This document shows, one piece after another, positions 24,601 through 33,832 of a DNA stretch of 64,000 nucleotides. The notes below the pieces were generated by a model that saw nothing but the letters and a program-made list of their open reading frames with translations, made no database searches and had not been told where the DNA came from. The stretch's first letter is position 1. Each line of letters starts with the position of its first letter. The translations under genes were made by a program, and so were the position numbers. Source of the stretch: Zoroaster sp. YZ-2022 (Eukaryota > Echinodermata > Asteroidea > Forcipulatida > Zoroasteridae); the NCBI GenBank assembly GCA_029582265.1, contig CM055819.1:33487288-33551287 (forward strand), given 5' to 3'.

Positions 24601-27600
24601 GAACACCTAAAAGGACAGCTAAGGTTAAGTCAAGGAACAACCTGCTCTGCAAGCTCGCTGGTGCAAAATGGGGGCAGCAGCCTCCACTGCGCACCTCAGC
24701 ACTGGCTCTCGCATACTCTGCAGCTGAATATTGCGCCCTGTCTGGTCCCAGGTCACCCACACACACCATGTAGACACCCAGCTCAACACAACCATGAGAA
24801 CCATAACCGGGACTATCCGCTCAACACCACTCCTGGCTCCCTGTCCTATCAAACATTCCCCTCCACATATCCGAAGCAGCAGCCACTCAAAGGATGCTCC
24901 AAAAGGTCAAAACTCTCCCCATCTACCAATCCATGCAGACATCTATAACCCACCCATTGCTCGACTTCCATCTAGACAACCAATTTGGAAGAACATCCCA
25001 CCAGCTGACTTCACCATCCAACTGGCTTGGAAAACAGAATGGGAGTCCAAGGAGGTCCCAAACAAACATCTGGTGTCAGACCCCAATCAACAGGTCCCTG
25101 GCACCAACCTCCCAAGGAGACAATGGTCTACGCTCAATCGCTTCAGGACTGGACATGGCCCCTGCTTGGCCAGCCTTCACAAATGGGGCAGTAGCCCCAC
25201 TCCACTGTGTGCTTGTGGAGAGGAGCAAACTATGGAACACATCATAGAAGTTTGCCCTCTCCAAAGACTGAAAGGAGGATTAGTCACCCTCCATACAGCA
25301 GACCAGGAGGCAACTGCTTGGCTTAGGGACTTTGCATTCGCTAAATAAATAAAATATTGTGTAAAAACCAACCTGTGAAAGTTTCAGCTTAGTTTCAGCA
25401 TTGTGTCTTTAACGATAAAATAGTGACAATCCAGATTGTCTGTATTCATTTCAATGTGGAATATCTTTCTTAAGGTTTAATTTTGGAAATTATTTCACTA
25501 ATTTTATTAGAAATATTTAGAGAGATTTTTGGTTTTATAACATTGTTAACTTTACACCAAGTAAGTAAAACTTTGATCATTTATGTTTTTCAAGATTACC
25601 AATTGTGTATAGGGGCTTGAAAGTGCTAAAAGCAGGGTGTAATGTACACTCACTGGCCATAAGTATTGCAATGTTGAAATTCACACCAAAGTTCAGTTTG
25701 GAGAACTGTGTTACAATAAGTTATTTTATTTTATTTACACTACTTAAGACTTCTTGAAAGTGCATGTGTTTTGAAGTCAATGTTCTTTTTTACTGTTCTT
25801 GCTATGTAATACACGATCGATGAAATCGGATTAAATGATCATCTCACCTGTTACTGTAAAGTGCTATTTTGAGCATGTTGCAATACTTTTGGCCAGTGAG
25901 TGTATATCTTGAAATCAAAGAAAGTAAACACTTTATCCTAACTACCCCAAGTCCATCAAAATCCATAACCTGGTTGTGCTTGATTTTGGCGGATTCAGTA
26001 CTCGGTACCAAATCCATCAAACTCCACCGGCTGCTTTTGTTAAATTCAGGACTGTGTATAGCTAGCATTTGCTACTGTACCAATTCCAAGTCTGACAATT
26101 GGGGTAAATTTTTACTGCATGTTGATGGATTTTGGAGGATTTGGGATGGTTCCTAGCCAAATGCCTATGGAAGAAGCAGTTTTGCAAACATTACCAACAT
26201 TATACCTTTAACTTTAATCTCACAGATGATTGGTATTGGAACCAAGCAGGTTGACTTAAGCAAATATGCACACACATTCTGCAATATGTTAGGCAATGAC
26301 ACAAACTCAGAGAGCTGTGGGCTGTCGTACACCGGACGCTTCTACCAAGCCGGGGCAAACGGCCGATCCTACTGCAGCAAATTTGGCCAGGGGACGGTCA
26401 TTGGTGTGCATCTAGATATGTGGTTTGGAACACTTACATTTTACAAGAACAGCAAATGTCTTGGTGAGTATTAACTAGGCTTGGGCGATGACACGATAAT
26501 ATCGAATATCGCGATATTTTTTTTTATGCGATTATGATATCGAGAACTTTTTAAATCATCGAGATATCGGCAGATCGCGATGAAAAAAAAATTTCGCGAT
26601 GAAAAAAATATATCGCGATGAAAAACAAATTATCGTGAAGAAAAAATATATCGCGATTAAACAAAATCCTCGATTGTCATTTGGGCCAGAAATTCCATAG
26701 GAAAAAAACTTAGGAAGTCTTTTCAGCTTTCGTGAGAAACAAAATCTAACTACTTCTGTAGTAAACCGACTGTCAGATCACAAAAGAGCCGCTTGACAGG
26801 GTGTTGTTTAATAATCCACCGCGCGCCACTCAAAGAAATCTATTAAGACTGATTTAAGTGTTGGGATTGAATTGGGTATTGTTCTAACAATGTGGAGACA
26901 ATGTTTACGTCTCACTGTCTATCCATGGTGGTCTGTGACTCTGGCTGGCGCACCACAGGCGAGTATATTATATCATACATATTTAAATATATGCAGAATA
27001 TGGGCGTTACCTTAAAAACACATAATCATGAATTAAATCAAAGCATGGATCGGCATCGGCTCGATCAAAGTTGAGGGATTAGGACACTATTCTGTTGTAC
27101 CATACTGGGACTCTTGTCTCGTGTGACAAAACACATACACGTACTCTTGATAAACCATGTGACGTTTATTTAAAATAGTGTGACTACAATCGACATTTTC
27201 TGAATCACATGTTTATACTATGACCCAGTCACGTGGAACGCGTGAATCACGTGAACTTGGGCTGATGATTTGATTGGGATGCCTGACGCGGTAACCGAGT
27301 CCCATATAATTATTATGCAACGATTTACCAATGGCGATGGGTGCCTTTTGCGACCCGTAACCAGATACATGTTCGGCTTTGGTCATTGGTTAAGCGTGTT
27401 CGCAGGATTCGGTTGTGCGCTGCGATGACATCATGGTTCTGACCAAACACATAAACCGAACTTTGTGATCGGTTACACTTAGTTTCAAGATGGCGGATTG
27501 TAAAGTGTTAAAACATGATTAAGTGATTGTTAGGTATAACAGTATATCTTTCAAGTTACTAGCACTCACGAGTAAGTTCTATTTTGAGAAAGCGTTGATG

Positions 27601-29389
27601 ACTGAACATGTCACAAACTGAAAACAATTGTCTGGTTACGTTCGCATTTTCGCGTAGCTGTGCCGTTTTGTTTCTGGTTAGGGTAGCGAAAACCCGCCCC
27701 ATATGTTGCACTCGTGAACGGTGCAATTGCATGTGTCTCTCAGGTAAGCACTGGCGATTTATTGTGACGTTTGTAGACGGGTACATCCCTGTCATTACCA
27801 GTTCTAAAGCACCCATGCGTGAAAAAAATTATCGCGATATTATCGAATGTCGCGATATATGTTTGACGATATATCGTGGATGAAAAAAATCGATATCGCC
27901 CAAGCCTAGTATTAACCCTTAACCCACTAGCTATTTTGGCTAAGAACCTAAGAACCGGAATCCGCCAACATCCAACACCATGCAGTAACTCTACCACCCA
28001 ACTGTTGGACTTAAATGGAATTGGGACACCCGGCCCCATGTAAAGTATCTCTGGCTGGGCTGTTCAGCACTGAGTCCATTGAAATACAACCATTGGAGTT
28101 GATGGGTTTGGGGTAGACTGGTCCCCTGTCTTGATCCTATCAAGAATAAAGGCTCCGGGCATACCATTCAAGGAATATCATTGAATACATTGTGTCGAAG
28201 ATCTGACGTCACGCTTTGAGGCTAGCATGCTAACTACCACAGAGGTCAGAGTTGAGTCTCCCCAAAACTGAGAGGCCGGTATCTGGCATTGTTCTCAAGC
28301 GTGATATCAGATCTTCATGCTAGTTTTGTGTTTGTTACTGTTAGGGTTTAAAGTCCATATTTGGCCCTAGATGCCACATTATAAATAGAAGGAATACAAA
28401 GATTGAGGTGCTTCATGTATTTTGTTGTTAACAATACAACGCAATTTGCCATGGTTTTCTTTAAATATTGCCCTGTTGTCCCTGTCATACAATGTTTCCA
28501 TAGACATGTCTTGGAACTGTTGCAAATAATGGCCTGATGAGTTGAAAATATCCACTGAGCATGTAGCAAATGATTGATTTGGCATTAACCCTAACCATGC
28601 TCGATGCAACAAAAGTCAAAAGTTGTTGCATCTTGTTGCACTCAGCAGAGAACCAAAAAAAAAAAACGTTGTTGGTGGATATTCTTGCATTGAGCAGGCT
28701 GCACACTTTTCTATTGTTGCATTCATCAGGGTGTCTGTGAAATGCCTGTTGTGGTTAGGGTTAAATCGTGGGATAAAGGAACATGTCTCTCTAATTTCTT
28801 ACTGAGATGGAGAACAATGTGTCCCAGGAAATTGAAAATTCAGTTTGTTATTAGATATTCAAAGGATAGCACATCTGAATACTGTTGTTGTCCCCCCCCC
28901 CCCTCCCTTTTTTGTAGAAAATGATGCCAATGACACTGAATAAGAATATAGCTAATGAAACAAACTTTCATCACATGAACAGGTATCGCCACCAAGGGAC
29001 TTCTAGGCAAAGTCTGGTACCCAATGATCAGCTCTACAGCAGCGAGGTCCAGTATGTGTCTCCAGACTGCACGGCTCATTCCTTCATCACTCCAGTTCTG
29101 GTGTTGTCCGGACATTCGACGGGCCATCCCAACCGAACTCAATGTTATCGAGGTACTAAACTTGCCACCAGGCATGAGGGCATTCTTGGAGGATAATTTG
29201 ATGTGGCTGTTGGATTCACACAGCAGGCGGTGGGCGTCCTCAGCAAAGGCATACAGACTGACCTTAGTATGTCCACTCATGAACTGTGGAGTGCCATGGC
29301 CCAGCGCTTTTGTACATCGGATTTGTGTTCTGATGACTGATTCATCAGAATGTGGGTTCGAATCCCGACCACAGCCGTGGTGCTTATGA
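15177..29389 (+). CDS. SPSB3: SPSB3-like SPRY-domain SOCS-box protein (gene span, 4 coding exons)
   Basis: The exons are 15177-15649, 22228-22421, 26226-26463 and 28983-29389; joined they give about 436 residues. Phases agree at every junction (1, 0, 1). SPSB3 is a substrate adaptor: its SPRY domain binds the target and its SOCS box recruits Elongin B/C and a Cullin E3 ligase. Seen: EYSCGTAA-type DYSCGTAAARG, GQHFWEIKMDSPVYGT, MIGIGTK, SWGLSYTG-like SCGLSYTGRFYQ, FGQGTVIGVHLDMWFGTLTF, YKNSKCLG, WYPMISSTAARSSM, and the SOCS-box-like LNLPPGMRAFLEDNL. The N-terminal exon is Ser/Asp-rich and poorly conserved, as in relatives. The introns are loaded with transposons. The reading frame is intact, unlike the two minus-strand genes. 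Confidence 0.93.
15933..16948. mobile_element. Non-autonomous hAT element, 1,016 bp, TSD TATTCTAC
   Basis: The ends are TAGGCTTGGGCGAT and ATCGCCCAAGCCTA, with the perfect 8-bp duplication TATTCTAC (15925-15932 and 16949-16956). The subterminal parts are rich in ATATCG/CGATAT. It lies in SPSB3 intron 1. The same family occurs at 26476-27908 and, diverged, at about 22883-23243 and 62757-63150. Confidence 0.9.
17364..17665. mobile_element. TTAA-flanked MITE, 302 bp (piggyBac-like)
   Basis: It begins CCCTAACCCTCCAGGGTATT and ends CTGGCAGGGTTAGGG, with TTAA on both sides (17360-17363 and 17666-17669). TTAA targets with CCCT ends are the piggyBac signature. A near-identical copy is at 60364-60676. 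The CCCTAACCC ends look telomeric but are only the inverted repeats. Confidence 0.85.
18170..18810. mobile_element. TTAA-flanked MITE, 641 bp, CCCTCCTACT ends
   Basis: The left end CCCTCCTACTCTAGGTGCAC and right end GTAGTAGTAGGAGGG are bordered by TTAA (18166-18169 and 18811-18814). The interior is built of repeated TTTTGACTG/CAGTCAAAA words. A 300-bp relative is at 33451-33750. Confidence 0.85.
19222..19450. repeat. Dispersed repeat shared with 37228-37470
   Basis: A stretch beginning ggccagggaccctccct and running through acagtgtccactgacccaag to the duplicated tccttcacttta words is nearly the same at both places. The family is not recognised. The open frames over it are not genes. Confidence 0.6.
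19451..20184. other. SPSB3 intron 1 sequence with an ACAT/GTAC microsatellite
   Basis: Mostly unremarkable intron. A short tandem of acatgtacatac lies at about 19770-19810. Confidence 0.5.
20185..20425. repeat. Long inverted repeat, about 110-bp arms, built from a retroelement end
   Basis: From taagtaagactaattgcggt to its reverse complement the two arms are almost perfect mirror copies, with a short loop near 20300. Each arm contains gatcagagcatactgatcga then aacgt and agttcttttcagaactaatt, also found once at 53262-53400. It thus looks like two ends of a dispersed retroelement joined head to head. Confidence 0.8.
20471..20945. mobile_element. Older copy of the 28589 TTAA element with a nested MITE
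   Basis: The left part (ccctaaccacgctcaatgca, aaagttgtcgcatcttgttg) and right part (ttgttgcattttgttcagca, gatgtctgtgaaata) match the element at 28589-28760. It is enlarged by other sequence, including the 82-bp MITE at 20794-20875. Confidence 0.6.
20794..20875. mobile_element. 82-bp TTAA-flanked MITE
   Basis: It begins CCCTAACTCCCTAG and ends CTTAGGGAGTTAGGG, with TTAA at 20790-20793 and 20876-20879. It is the shortest piggyBac-like element in the window. Confidence 0.75.
20946..21904. other. SPSB3 intron 1, an open stretch at 21137-21466 not called as an exon
   Basis: A 100-codon open frame ends near a consensus-like donor (GGCAAA then gtaagg at 21412). It has no recognisable domain, and skipping it gives a correct SPSB3 phase join. 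I leave it as an unproven exon candidate. Confidence 0.35.
21905..22106. mobile_element. TTAA MITE, right end clear
   Basis: It ends AAAATATCTAGGGGGTTAGGG followed by TTAA (22107-22110). The left end (about CCTAACCACCCCAAACC) has lost a clear TTAA. Related copies are at about 25925-26170 and 27917-28140, and at the right edge of the window (63963-64000). Confidence 0.55.
22228..22421 (+). CDS. SPSB3: SPSB3 exon 2 (start of SPRY domain)
   Basis: Acceptor tttccatag and donor CTATG then gtaatc. The exon reads QEWIWNESEMSEACVHVQGH, then VCFHQDYSCGTAAARG and GQHFWEIKMDSPVYGTAM, closely matching vertebrate SPSB3 (W-x-W-x-x ... SCGTAAIRG ... GQHFWEIKM-SPVYGT-M). A damaged inverted copy lies at 63642-63845. 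Confidence 0.95.
22883..23243. mobile_element. Diverged hAT-family element (ATCG-rich)
   Basis: AAGCTTTGGCAATAACACG at left and ATATCGCCCAAGCTT at right resemble the ends of the 15933 and 26476 elements, with similar ATATCG-rich subterminal sequence. I cannot read a clear target duplication. It is also present in the inverted copy. Confidence 0.65.
23298..23549. mobile_element. TTAA-flanked MITE, 252 bp
   Basis: It begins CCCTCCTATGCCC and ends ACCTATAGGAGGG, with TTAA at 23294-23297 and 23550-23553. Its counterpart in the inverted copy (about 61349-62700) has been split by another transposon. Confidence 0.8.
23641..23877. mobile_element. Short hAT element, 237 bp, TSD TGTATCAT
   Basis: Ends CAGTGGCGTAACTATGGGG and AATTACACCACTG, with the perfect 8-bp duplication TGTATCAT (23633-23640 and 23878-23885). 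CAGTG-type ends and 8-bp duplications are typical of hAT. It is rich in C runs. Relatives are at about 61020-61252 and 45257-45440. Confidence 0.88.
24103..25352 (+). mobile_element. 5'-truncated non-LTR retrotransposon (LINE), TSD AATATTGTG
   Basis: It encodes the second half of a reverse transcriptase: GLPQGSVLAPTLFNLYTNDL and the catalytic FIYADDIGLA. After frame breaks it reads LNRFRTGHGPCLASLHKWGS and a Cys/His knuckle (CACGEEQTMEHIIEVCP), ending WLRDFAFAK then a TAAATAAA tail. The 9-bp direct repeat AATATTGTG flanks it (24094-24102 and 25353-25361). The inverted copy at 60.8 kb shows the site empty. Frame breaks make it dead. Confidence 0.9.
25647..25902. mobile_element. Mariner/Tc1-like MITE, 256 bp, TA target
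   Basis: The inverted ends CACTCACTGGCCATAAGTAT and the mirrored ATACTTTTGGCCAGTGAGTG are flanked by TA. No coding capacity. The N gap at 60102 cuts the matching copy. Confidence 0.8.
25925..26170. repeat. Dispersed MITE-like repeat
   Basis: The mirror-image words cctaactaccccaagtccat and ttggaggatttgggatggtt suggest inverted ends. It is related to 21905-22106. It lies just upstream of SPSB3 exon 3. Confidence 0.5.
26226..26463 (+). CDS. SPSB3: SPSB3 exon 3 (core of SPRY domain)
   Basis: Acceptor aatctcacag and donor CTTG then gtgagt. The exon reads MIGIGTKQVDLSKYAHTFCN through FGQGTVIGVHLDMWFGTLTF and YKNSKCL. A 1.4-kb hAT element starts 12 bases after the exon, leaving the donor intact. 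Confidence 0.97.
26476..27908. mobile_element. Non-autonomous hAT element, 1,433 bp, TSD GTATTAAC
   Basis: The ends TAGGCTTGGGCGATGACACG and ATATCGCCCAAGCCTA are flanked by the perfect 8-bp duplication GTATTAAC (26468-26475 and 27909-27916). It sits in SPSB3 intron 3, 12 bases from the exon 3 donor, and the target duplication overlaps the donor region (gtgagtattaac). No transposase seen. Confidence 0.9.
27917..28140. mobile_element. TTAA MITE family member, inverted orientation
   Basis: CCTTAACCCACTAGCTATTT, GGCTAAGAACC and the later ggagttgatgggtttggggt match the family of 21905-22106. It sits directly against the hAT target duplication. Confidence 0.55.
28589..28760. mobile_element. TTAA-flanked MITE, 172 bp
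   Basis: CCCTAACCATGCTCGATGCA at left, GTTGTGGTTAGGG at right, with TTAA at 28585-28588 and 28761-28764. Internal words (gttgcatcttgttgca) are shared with 20471-20945. Confidence 0.8.
28983..29389 (+). CDS. SPSB3: SPSB3 last coding exon (end of SPRY, SOCS box)
   Basis: Acceptor catgaacag. The split Gly codon is restored (G + GT), giving GIATKGLLGKVWYPMISSTA, then RSSM, LNLPPGMRAFLEDNLMWLLD and SHSRRWASSAKAYRLTL. From about 29281 the frame enters a tRNA-derived SINE, which supplies roughly the last 36 codons and the stop at 29387-29389. If transcripts splice or end earlier, the real C-terminus could differ. Confidence 0.9.
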
Positions 29390-29492
29390 CCTTGAGAAAG
29401 ACGCTTTACCTTAATTGTTTCTCTCCACCCAGGAGTGAATGGGTACATCTGAGGGCAGAGTTGATTGTTGTGTTTGATTAGCCCTTCAGAGA
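29281..29492 (+). mobile_element. tRNA-derived SINE
   Basis: The head (agtgccatggcccagcg) and a B-box-like ggttcgaatcccgacc resemble a tRNA-Leu/Ser gene. They are followed by the body ttgagaaagacgctttacct and tctctccacccaggagtgaa. The same body is at 35445-35757 (minus) and, corrupted, at 40890-41215. It provides the end of the SPSB3 reading frame. Confidence 0.8.
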
Positions 29493-29904
29493 TGAGCCAA
29501 AATGGCTGCAATTGAGTTGTATACTCCCCAGGGAGCCAAGATAGTTTCAGGAATGATTTACGACTCTGATGGAACTAAAGATATTGTGTACATGCAACGT
29601 TTGTGTAGTACATTGCATCAGAAGTCTATTAACTACATGAAGTGTGCCAGTTGTGCAAGAAACGATAGATTTGGGCCATTCATGACATGATGTTCTTGGG
29701 AATACAAGCCAAACTCATTTCCATGCTTACTGTGAGTGTGAATATTTGGAATGTCGTGGACTGGCACACTTTGTGTAGGTACATGTAATAGACTACTGTA
29801 GGTATTTGTTGTTGCCTAGGTTGGACTTTCACCTTTGTATACTAAAACGGAGTCCATATTTGGGCTAGGTTGGTGGTAGCACCATGTAACGATCTATAAC
29901 AATA

Positions 29905-29975
29905 AGTGTTGGTTCTGAGAAGAACCGGTGGTGATATAACGTTTCGAGCAGTACACCCTAATCGTCTTCTGGATA
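29905..29975 (-). repeat. Fragment of a retroelement end (GATC...CGAAACGT family)
   Basis: On the minus strand the words agaagacgattagggtgtac, tgctcgaaacgttatatcac and accggttcttctcagaacc parallel the end found at 53262-53400 and in the 20185 inverted repeat, but diverged. Confidence 0.6.
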
Positions 29976-30636
29976 AACTGAGACATCTGATTGCATATGT
30001 ATGAAGTTGTGTTCATAATAATGACATCGGGGTTTTATTTTTTATAATTTTTAAAACCCAGTTGAAATGAATCCCTTTTCATTTGGTAGAATGCTCCTAA
30101 TAATTTTAAAAAAGTTTAATTTTATATAATCTTTATGTGCACAGTATGTATATACATGTGCATGCAAAACTCATGATATATATTGATGTAAGTTAATTGT
30201 GAACAAATTTAAAGTGATTTATGTATACCGAATTTAACTTATCAGGCTTCGAGTCTCAAATGAAGCTTAGATCCCTTCACAAATTATTCTAAGAAATATT
30301 AAATGACTATCTAAGCCATTTTGTTTTTATCAACTTGGGGGTGTTACAATTGGGTTTATTGGCCTATCAATGGTATCACTTATATATACTCTCCAACAAA
30401 AGAAACTGCATCACTAAAATGTTTGTAATTTTGCATCTATGATTTAAACATTGACCAAATGAAGTTTTTATGGAAGTCCAAGACTGAATTCACATGATGG
30501 GATAAAAATAGGTGACTGAATGTGCACGGTAATGTCCTGCGGGTGGGGCCGGAATCACGGATTCAAATTTGAGAGTCACAATGTCAGTATCGAGTGTGCC
30601 CCCCTTCAGCATTAATGACGGCTGTGCATCTCCTCC
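29976..30636. other. Intergenic, nothing recognised except the flank of a Tc1 relic
   Basis: AT-rich. The right part from about 30390 is probably the 3' end of the Tc1 element whose transposase relic follows, but I could not match inverted ends. Confidence 0.4.
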
Positions 30637-31489
30637 TCATTGAAGCAACAACATTGGTGTGAAAGTTTTGTGGGATATCGTTCCATATGTTGACAAGGTC
30701 TCTAGCCAATTCTTGCAGGTTTGACTGTTGCTGAGGCAGTCGACGTAGGTGCTGTTCCATCTCATCCCAAACTGTCGAACAACACGTGCGGTATGTGGAC
30801 GAGCGTTATCCTGCTGGACCGTGTTGACGCAGGAACGGTACCACAACTGGCTCCATGATCTCATCACGATACCTCTCCCCCGTAAGATTGCCTTCCACAT
30901 TCATCACATTGGTGCGATGTTGTGCCGTAATGCCACCCTAAATCATGACAGACCCACCGCCATAACGATCACGCTCTACGACGCAACATTGTGCGCGCGT
31001 TCACCCTGCGTCGATAAGCGGCGTATCTGACCGTGATAACTGGAACCGTGATTCATCGGTAAACATAATGTTTCTCCACCAGCGTAATGGATGTGCGTGC
31101 GTGTGTCCTGCACCACCCCAGGCGTGCTTGGCGGTGACGTGCACCGTCAAATGGGACGTGTGCGGTCTACATGGGCATAGCCCTATTTCCGCGTAATTAA
31201 GCCTACGAACCGTTATGGGGTCAATTCGCCTGTTGTTAGGGATCCTCTGTACAGTATCAGCAACAGTTTGACGGCGGTTCCTCAGGTGCGTCACTTGAAT
31301 CCAGCGGTTTTGACGTTGTGTTGTGATGCGTGGACGACCAGCAGCATCATTTCTTTCTCGATATCGTCTCACTAGAGCCGAAATGGTGTTACGATGGCAG
31401 TTGAAGCATTCTGCAACGTCATGCTGGCTCACGCCAGCTTCCATCATTCCAAGGGCCTAATGACGCTCATGAAGTGACAAACGTGGCAT
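30637..31489 (-). pseudogene. Tc1-like transposase relic
   Basis: The start at 31489 reads MPRLSLHERH then an in-frame stop, then GMMEAGVSQHDVAECFNCHR, TISALVRRYRERNDAAGRPR, ITTQRQNR, a degraded helix-turn-helix region and FTDESRF with the first catalytic Asp. After frame breaks it reads VQQDNARPHTARVV with the second Asp. Stops and frame shifts rule out activity. The order and motifs are those of Tc1/mariner transposases (DDE family). Confidence 0.9.
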
Positions 31490-31649
31490 GGCGTTGTGCT
31501 TTCTGTGCTCAATGAAGGCAAGTTTTTGTTTGACTTTTTGGTAGGCCTTACACACAACTTTAAAGAAAACTTAAATGTAACCGAATTCCGATTATGCAAT
31601 AGCCTGTAGTATGCCATTTGTGAAATTATGAAATCATCATGTACCAACT

Positions 31650-33446
31650 GAATATGGAAGTTTTATATTCAATACATACTTAAAACTTTGAGATCATTGT
31701 TGGGTAACATAACCTTATCATTACAATGTAATTTGAGACCAGATCCTATGAAATGAGTCTTAAGGATTTTGAGCTCAGTAAAATGAGCATATTTTCTGTA
31801 TCGGTACGTTGCAGAAACAAAAAAATGGCATAAATGCAACGGGAGAGAGGCTGCGGCTGACTGAGGAGGGATTTGAAGGAGTCTCCTGATTCAGCTTGAA
31901 CAACGTTGTCTTCCAGGTGATTCCAGTCAATTATTGTTGCGTTGACGAATGAGTACTTGAATTGGTTAGTGTTGCACCATGGGACATTATAGCACTTGGT
32001 GTTATTGCCATCTTAAATTTACTGCCAAACACATGTCAGTATATTGTGGATTAAGACTCTTATGGGGTAAAATTCATTGACATTTTCCATTGATTCGCAT
32101 TTTTAAAAGGCATGTTTTAGGGTCTGTTACACAAAAACAGCTTCGGCAACTTCAGACTCATTTTGTAAGAGTGGGTCACGTTTCATAATCAATTTGCTTT
32201 TAAGAGATGATTATATTTATTACAAATATCTCTACTGCTGGTTTAACACCAGCACTGTGTACATTGAAGTCAAGTAAAATAAATGGTTTTACTTGTGTAA
32301 ATAAATGTTGAAATGGTATAAGGAAATAGTGTGTAAAATGGCTTATAAATGTTCATCAAAATGAGAGTATTGAATAGTCATCTTTGTCCAATTTCCTGAC
32401 TGCAAGACAACAGTTATCAGTGCTAATTCTCAGCACATAAAATGGGCCAGCCATGGATTTTAGCAAAAACATGATGGCTGCCGGGGGATACAATTCCAAT
32501 GGTGTATAGTGAATAATGTATCCTTTGAAACTGATTCTTTTTCTGTCTGTTAAAGCTTGCATTATCTTGAATATAGGAGAGGAAGATGTTAATGCATGAA
32601 TGTTCCAAATAGAATATTCCTTTTGAGAACACTAATTGCATTCACAAATGGAACGACGCCTGTTCAAAATTAGATTAATCTGCATTCCCAATGTTTTGCG
32701 ACACTCACAAATAAAATGCAATCTTTGTCTCTTTGGATCGGAAAATTAGGGAAAGGTAGGTCTCCTACCCTAGCAAAACCTTTAGTGGATGTAGAGGCTG
32801 ATCTTTGATGAGCGGCATTGTCGACTGCAGTAGTTACATGGGTGAAATTTGCACACCCGCACCAGGGTTATCGAGTATGCATCTTGAATTAGATCAGTTA
32901 TTGTTGGGAATCGCAATCGAGTGCCAAGGTAACAATGTCATCTTAACAAAATCACGCAACCATTGTATAAGTGGTCGCTTCATAGAACAATAATTAAACA
33001 AAGATTGTGTAAAACTAGCCACCGTGATACCCTGGATATGTGACGTCAAACAACAGTACTCTGACTCAAAGAGGTAGACTCCATTCTCAAATGAAATCAG
33101 TATTAGTCATTACAAAGCTGCTATTGAAAGTCCAAGTAATAACTTCACGTTAACAAAACCACTCAACCATTTTGCAAGTGGTGCAACATATGAAGCAAAG
33201 ATTGTGTTGACCTAGCCTCCATGACACCACAATCTTGATTTATGAAAAAGACAATTTTAGCCCAACATCTTCAGGTTGATTCAAAGAAAGCAAGCATACT
33301 CGAATGATTGAAGCAGTTTTGTAAACATTACCAATGCTGTACCTTCCCTTTAAACGAAAACCTTTAACTTTGCAATCCAAAACTTAACAATAGCCTATAT
33401 GTAAATTCAAAGCTGACCCTCTCAACTCCATGTGCCTTGTGATCAA
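31650..33446. other. Intergenic, nothing recognised
   Basis: No convincing exon, RNA gene or repeat boundary on either strand. Short frames look like chance. Confidence 0.4.
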
Positions 33447-33450
33447 TTAA

Positions 33451-33750
33451 CCCTCCTACTATTGCTGCACTTTGGTGGGAAGTTGCTATAGAGGTCAAAA
33501 TCAGTCAACTGCCCATTTTAATGTTGGCCTTAAATGTACACATTTATGACTGGTTTTTACTGTCATTTTGACCACCCTGAACAATACAAGACAATGCTTT
33601 TACCAGTCAAAAACGGTCCACTCATTTTAACCTGTAAATGTACTTACTACATGTAAGGTTTGACAATGTTCGACTTTTAAGTGCACTAGATATACCTTGG
33701 GAAGTATTTCAACATTTTGACTGATGTTGACCCTTGTAGTAGTAGGAGGG
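33451..33750. mobile_element. TTAA-flanked MITE, 300 bp, CCCTCCTACT ends
   Basis: CCCTCCTACTATTGCTGCAC and GTAGTAGTAGGAGGG, with TTAA at 33447-33450 and 33751-33754. Shorter relative of 18170-18810. Confidence 0.85.
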
Positions 33751-33819
33751 TTAATGACATAGAAGAAAATATCACCTGGTCCAAGTAAATAGTTTGATGT
33801 GATGACAAAGGACACAAAT

Positions 33820-33832
33820 AATAAACTTTATT
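33820..33832. promoter_or_regulatory. Back-to-back polyadenylation signals between converging genes
   Basis: AATAAA reads on the plus strand at 33820-33825 and on the minus strand at 33827-33832 (seen as TTTATT). The minus signal is about 1.1 kb after the EME stop codon and is a plausible end for that transcript. The plus signal could end a long SPSB3 transcript. Such short motifs occur by chance in AT-rich DNA. Confidence 0.4.

Larger units (their letters stand above)
22070..25723 (+). repeat. Copy A of a 3.6-kb segment repeated in inverse at 60103-64000
   Basis: This segment, holding SPSB3 exon 2 and most of intron 2, reappears reverse-complemented at 60103-64000. Shared landmarks include exon 2, an ATCG-rich hAT relic, a TTAA MITE, a small hAT element and the start of a mariner-like MITE. 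Copy A alone carries the LINE at 24103-25352. Confidence 0.9.

Noticed and set aside
29283..29400. Functional tRNA gene (B-box-like GGTTCGAATCC)
   Set aside because: The head is diverged and followed by a shared SINE body that recurs elsewhere in the window; no intact cloverleaf seen.
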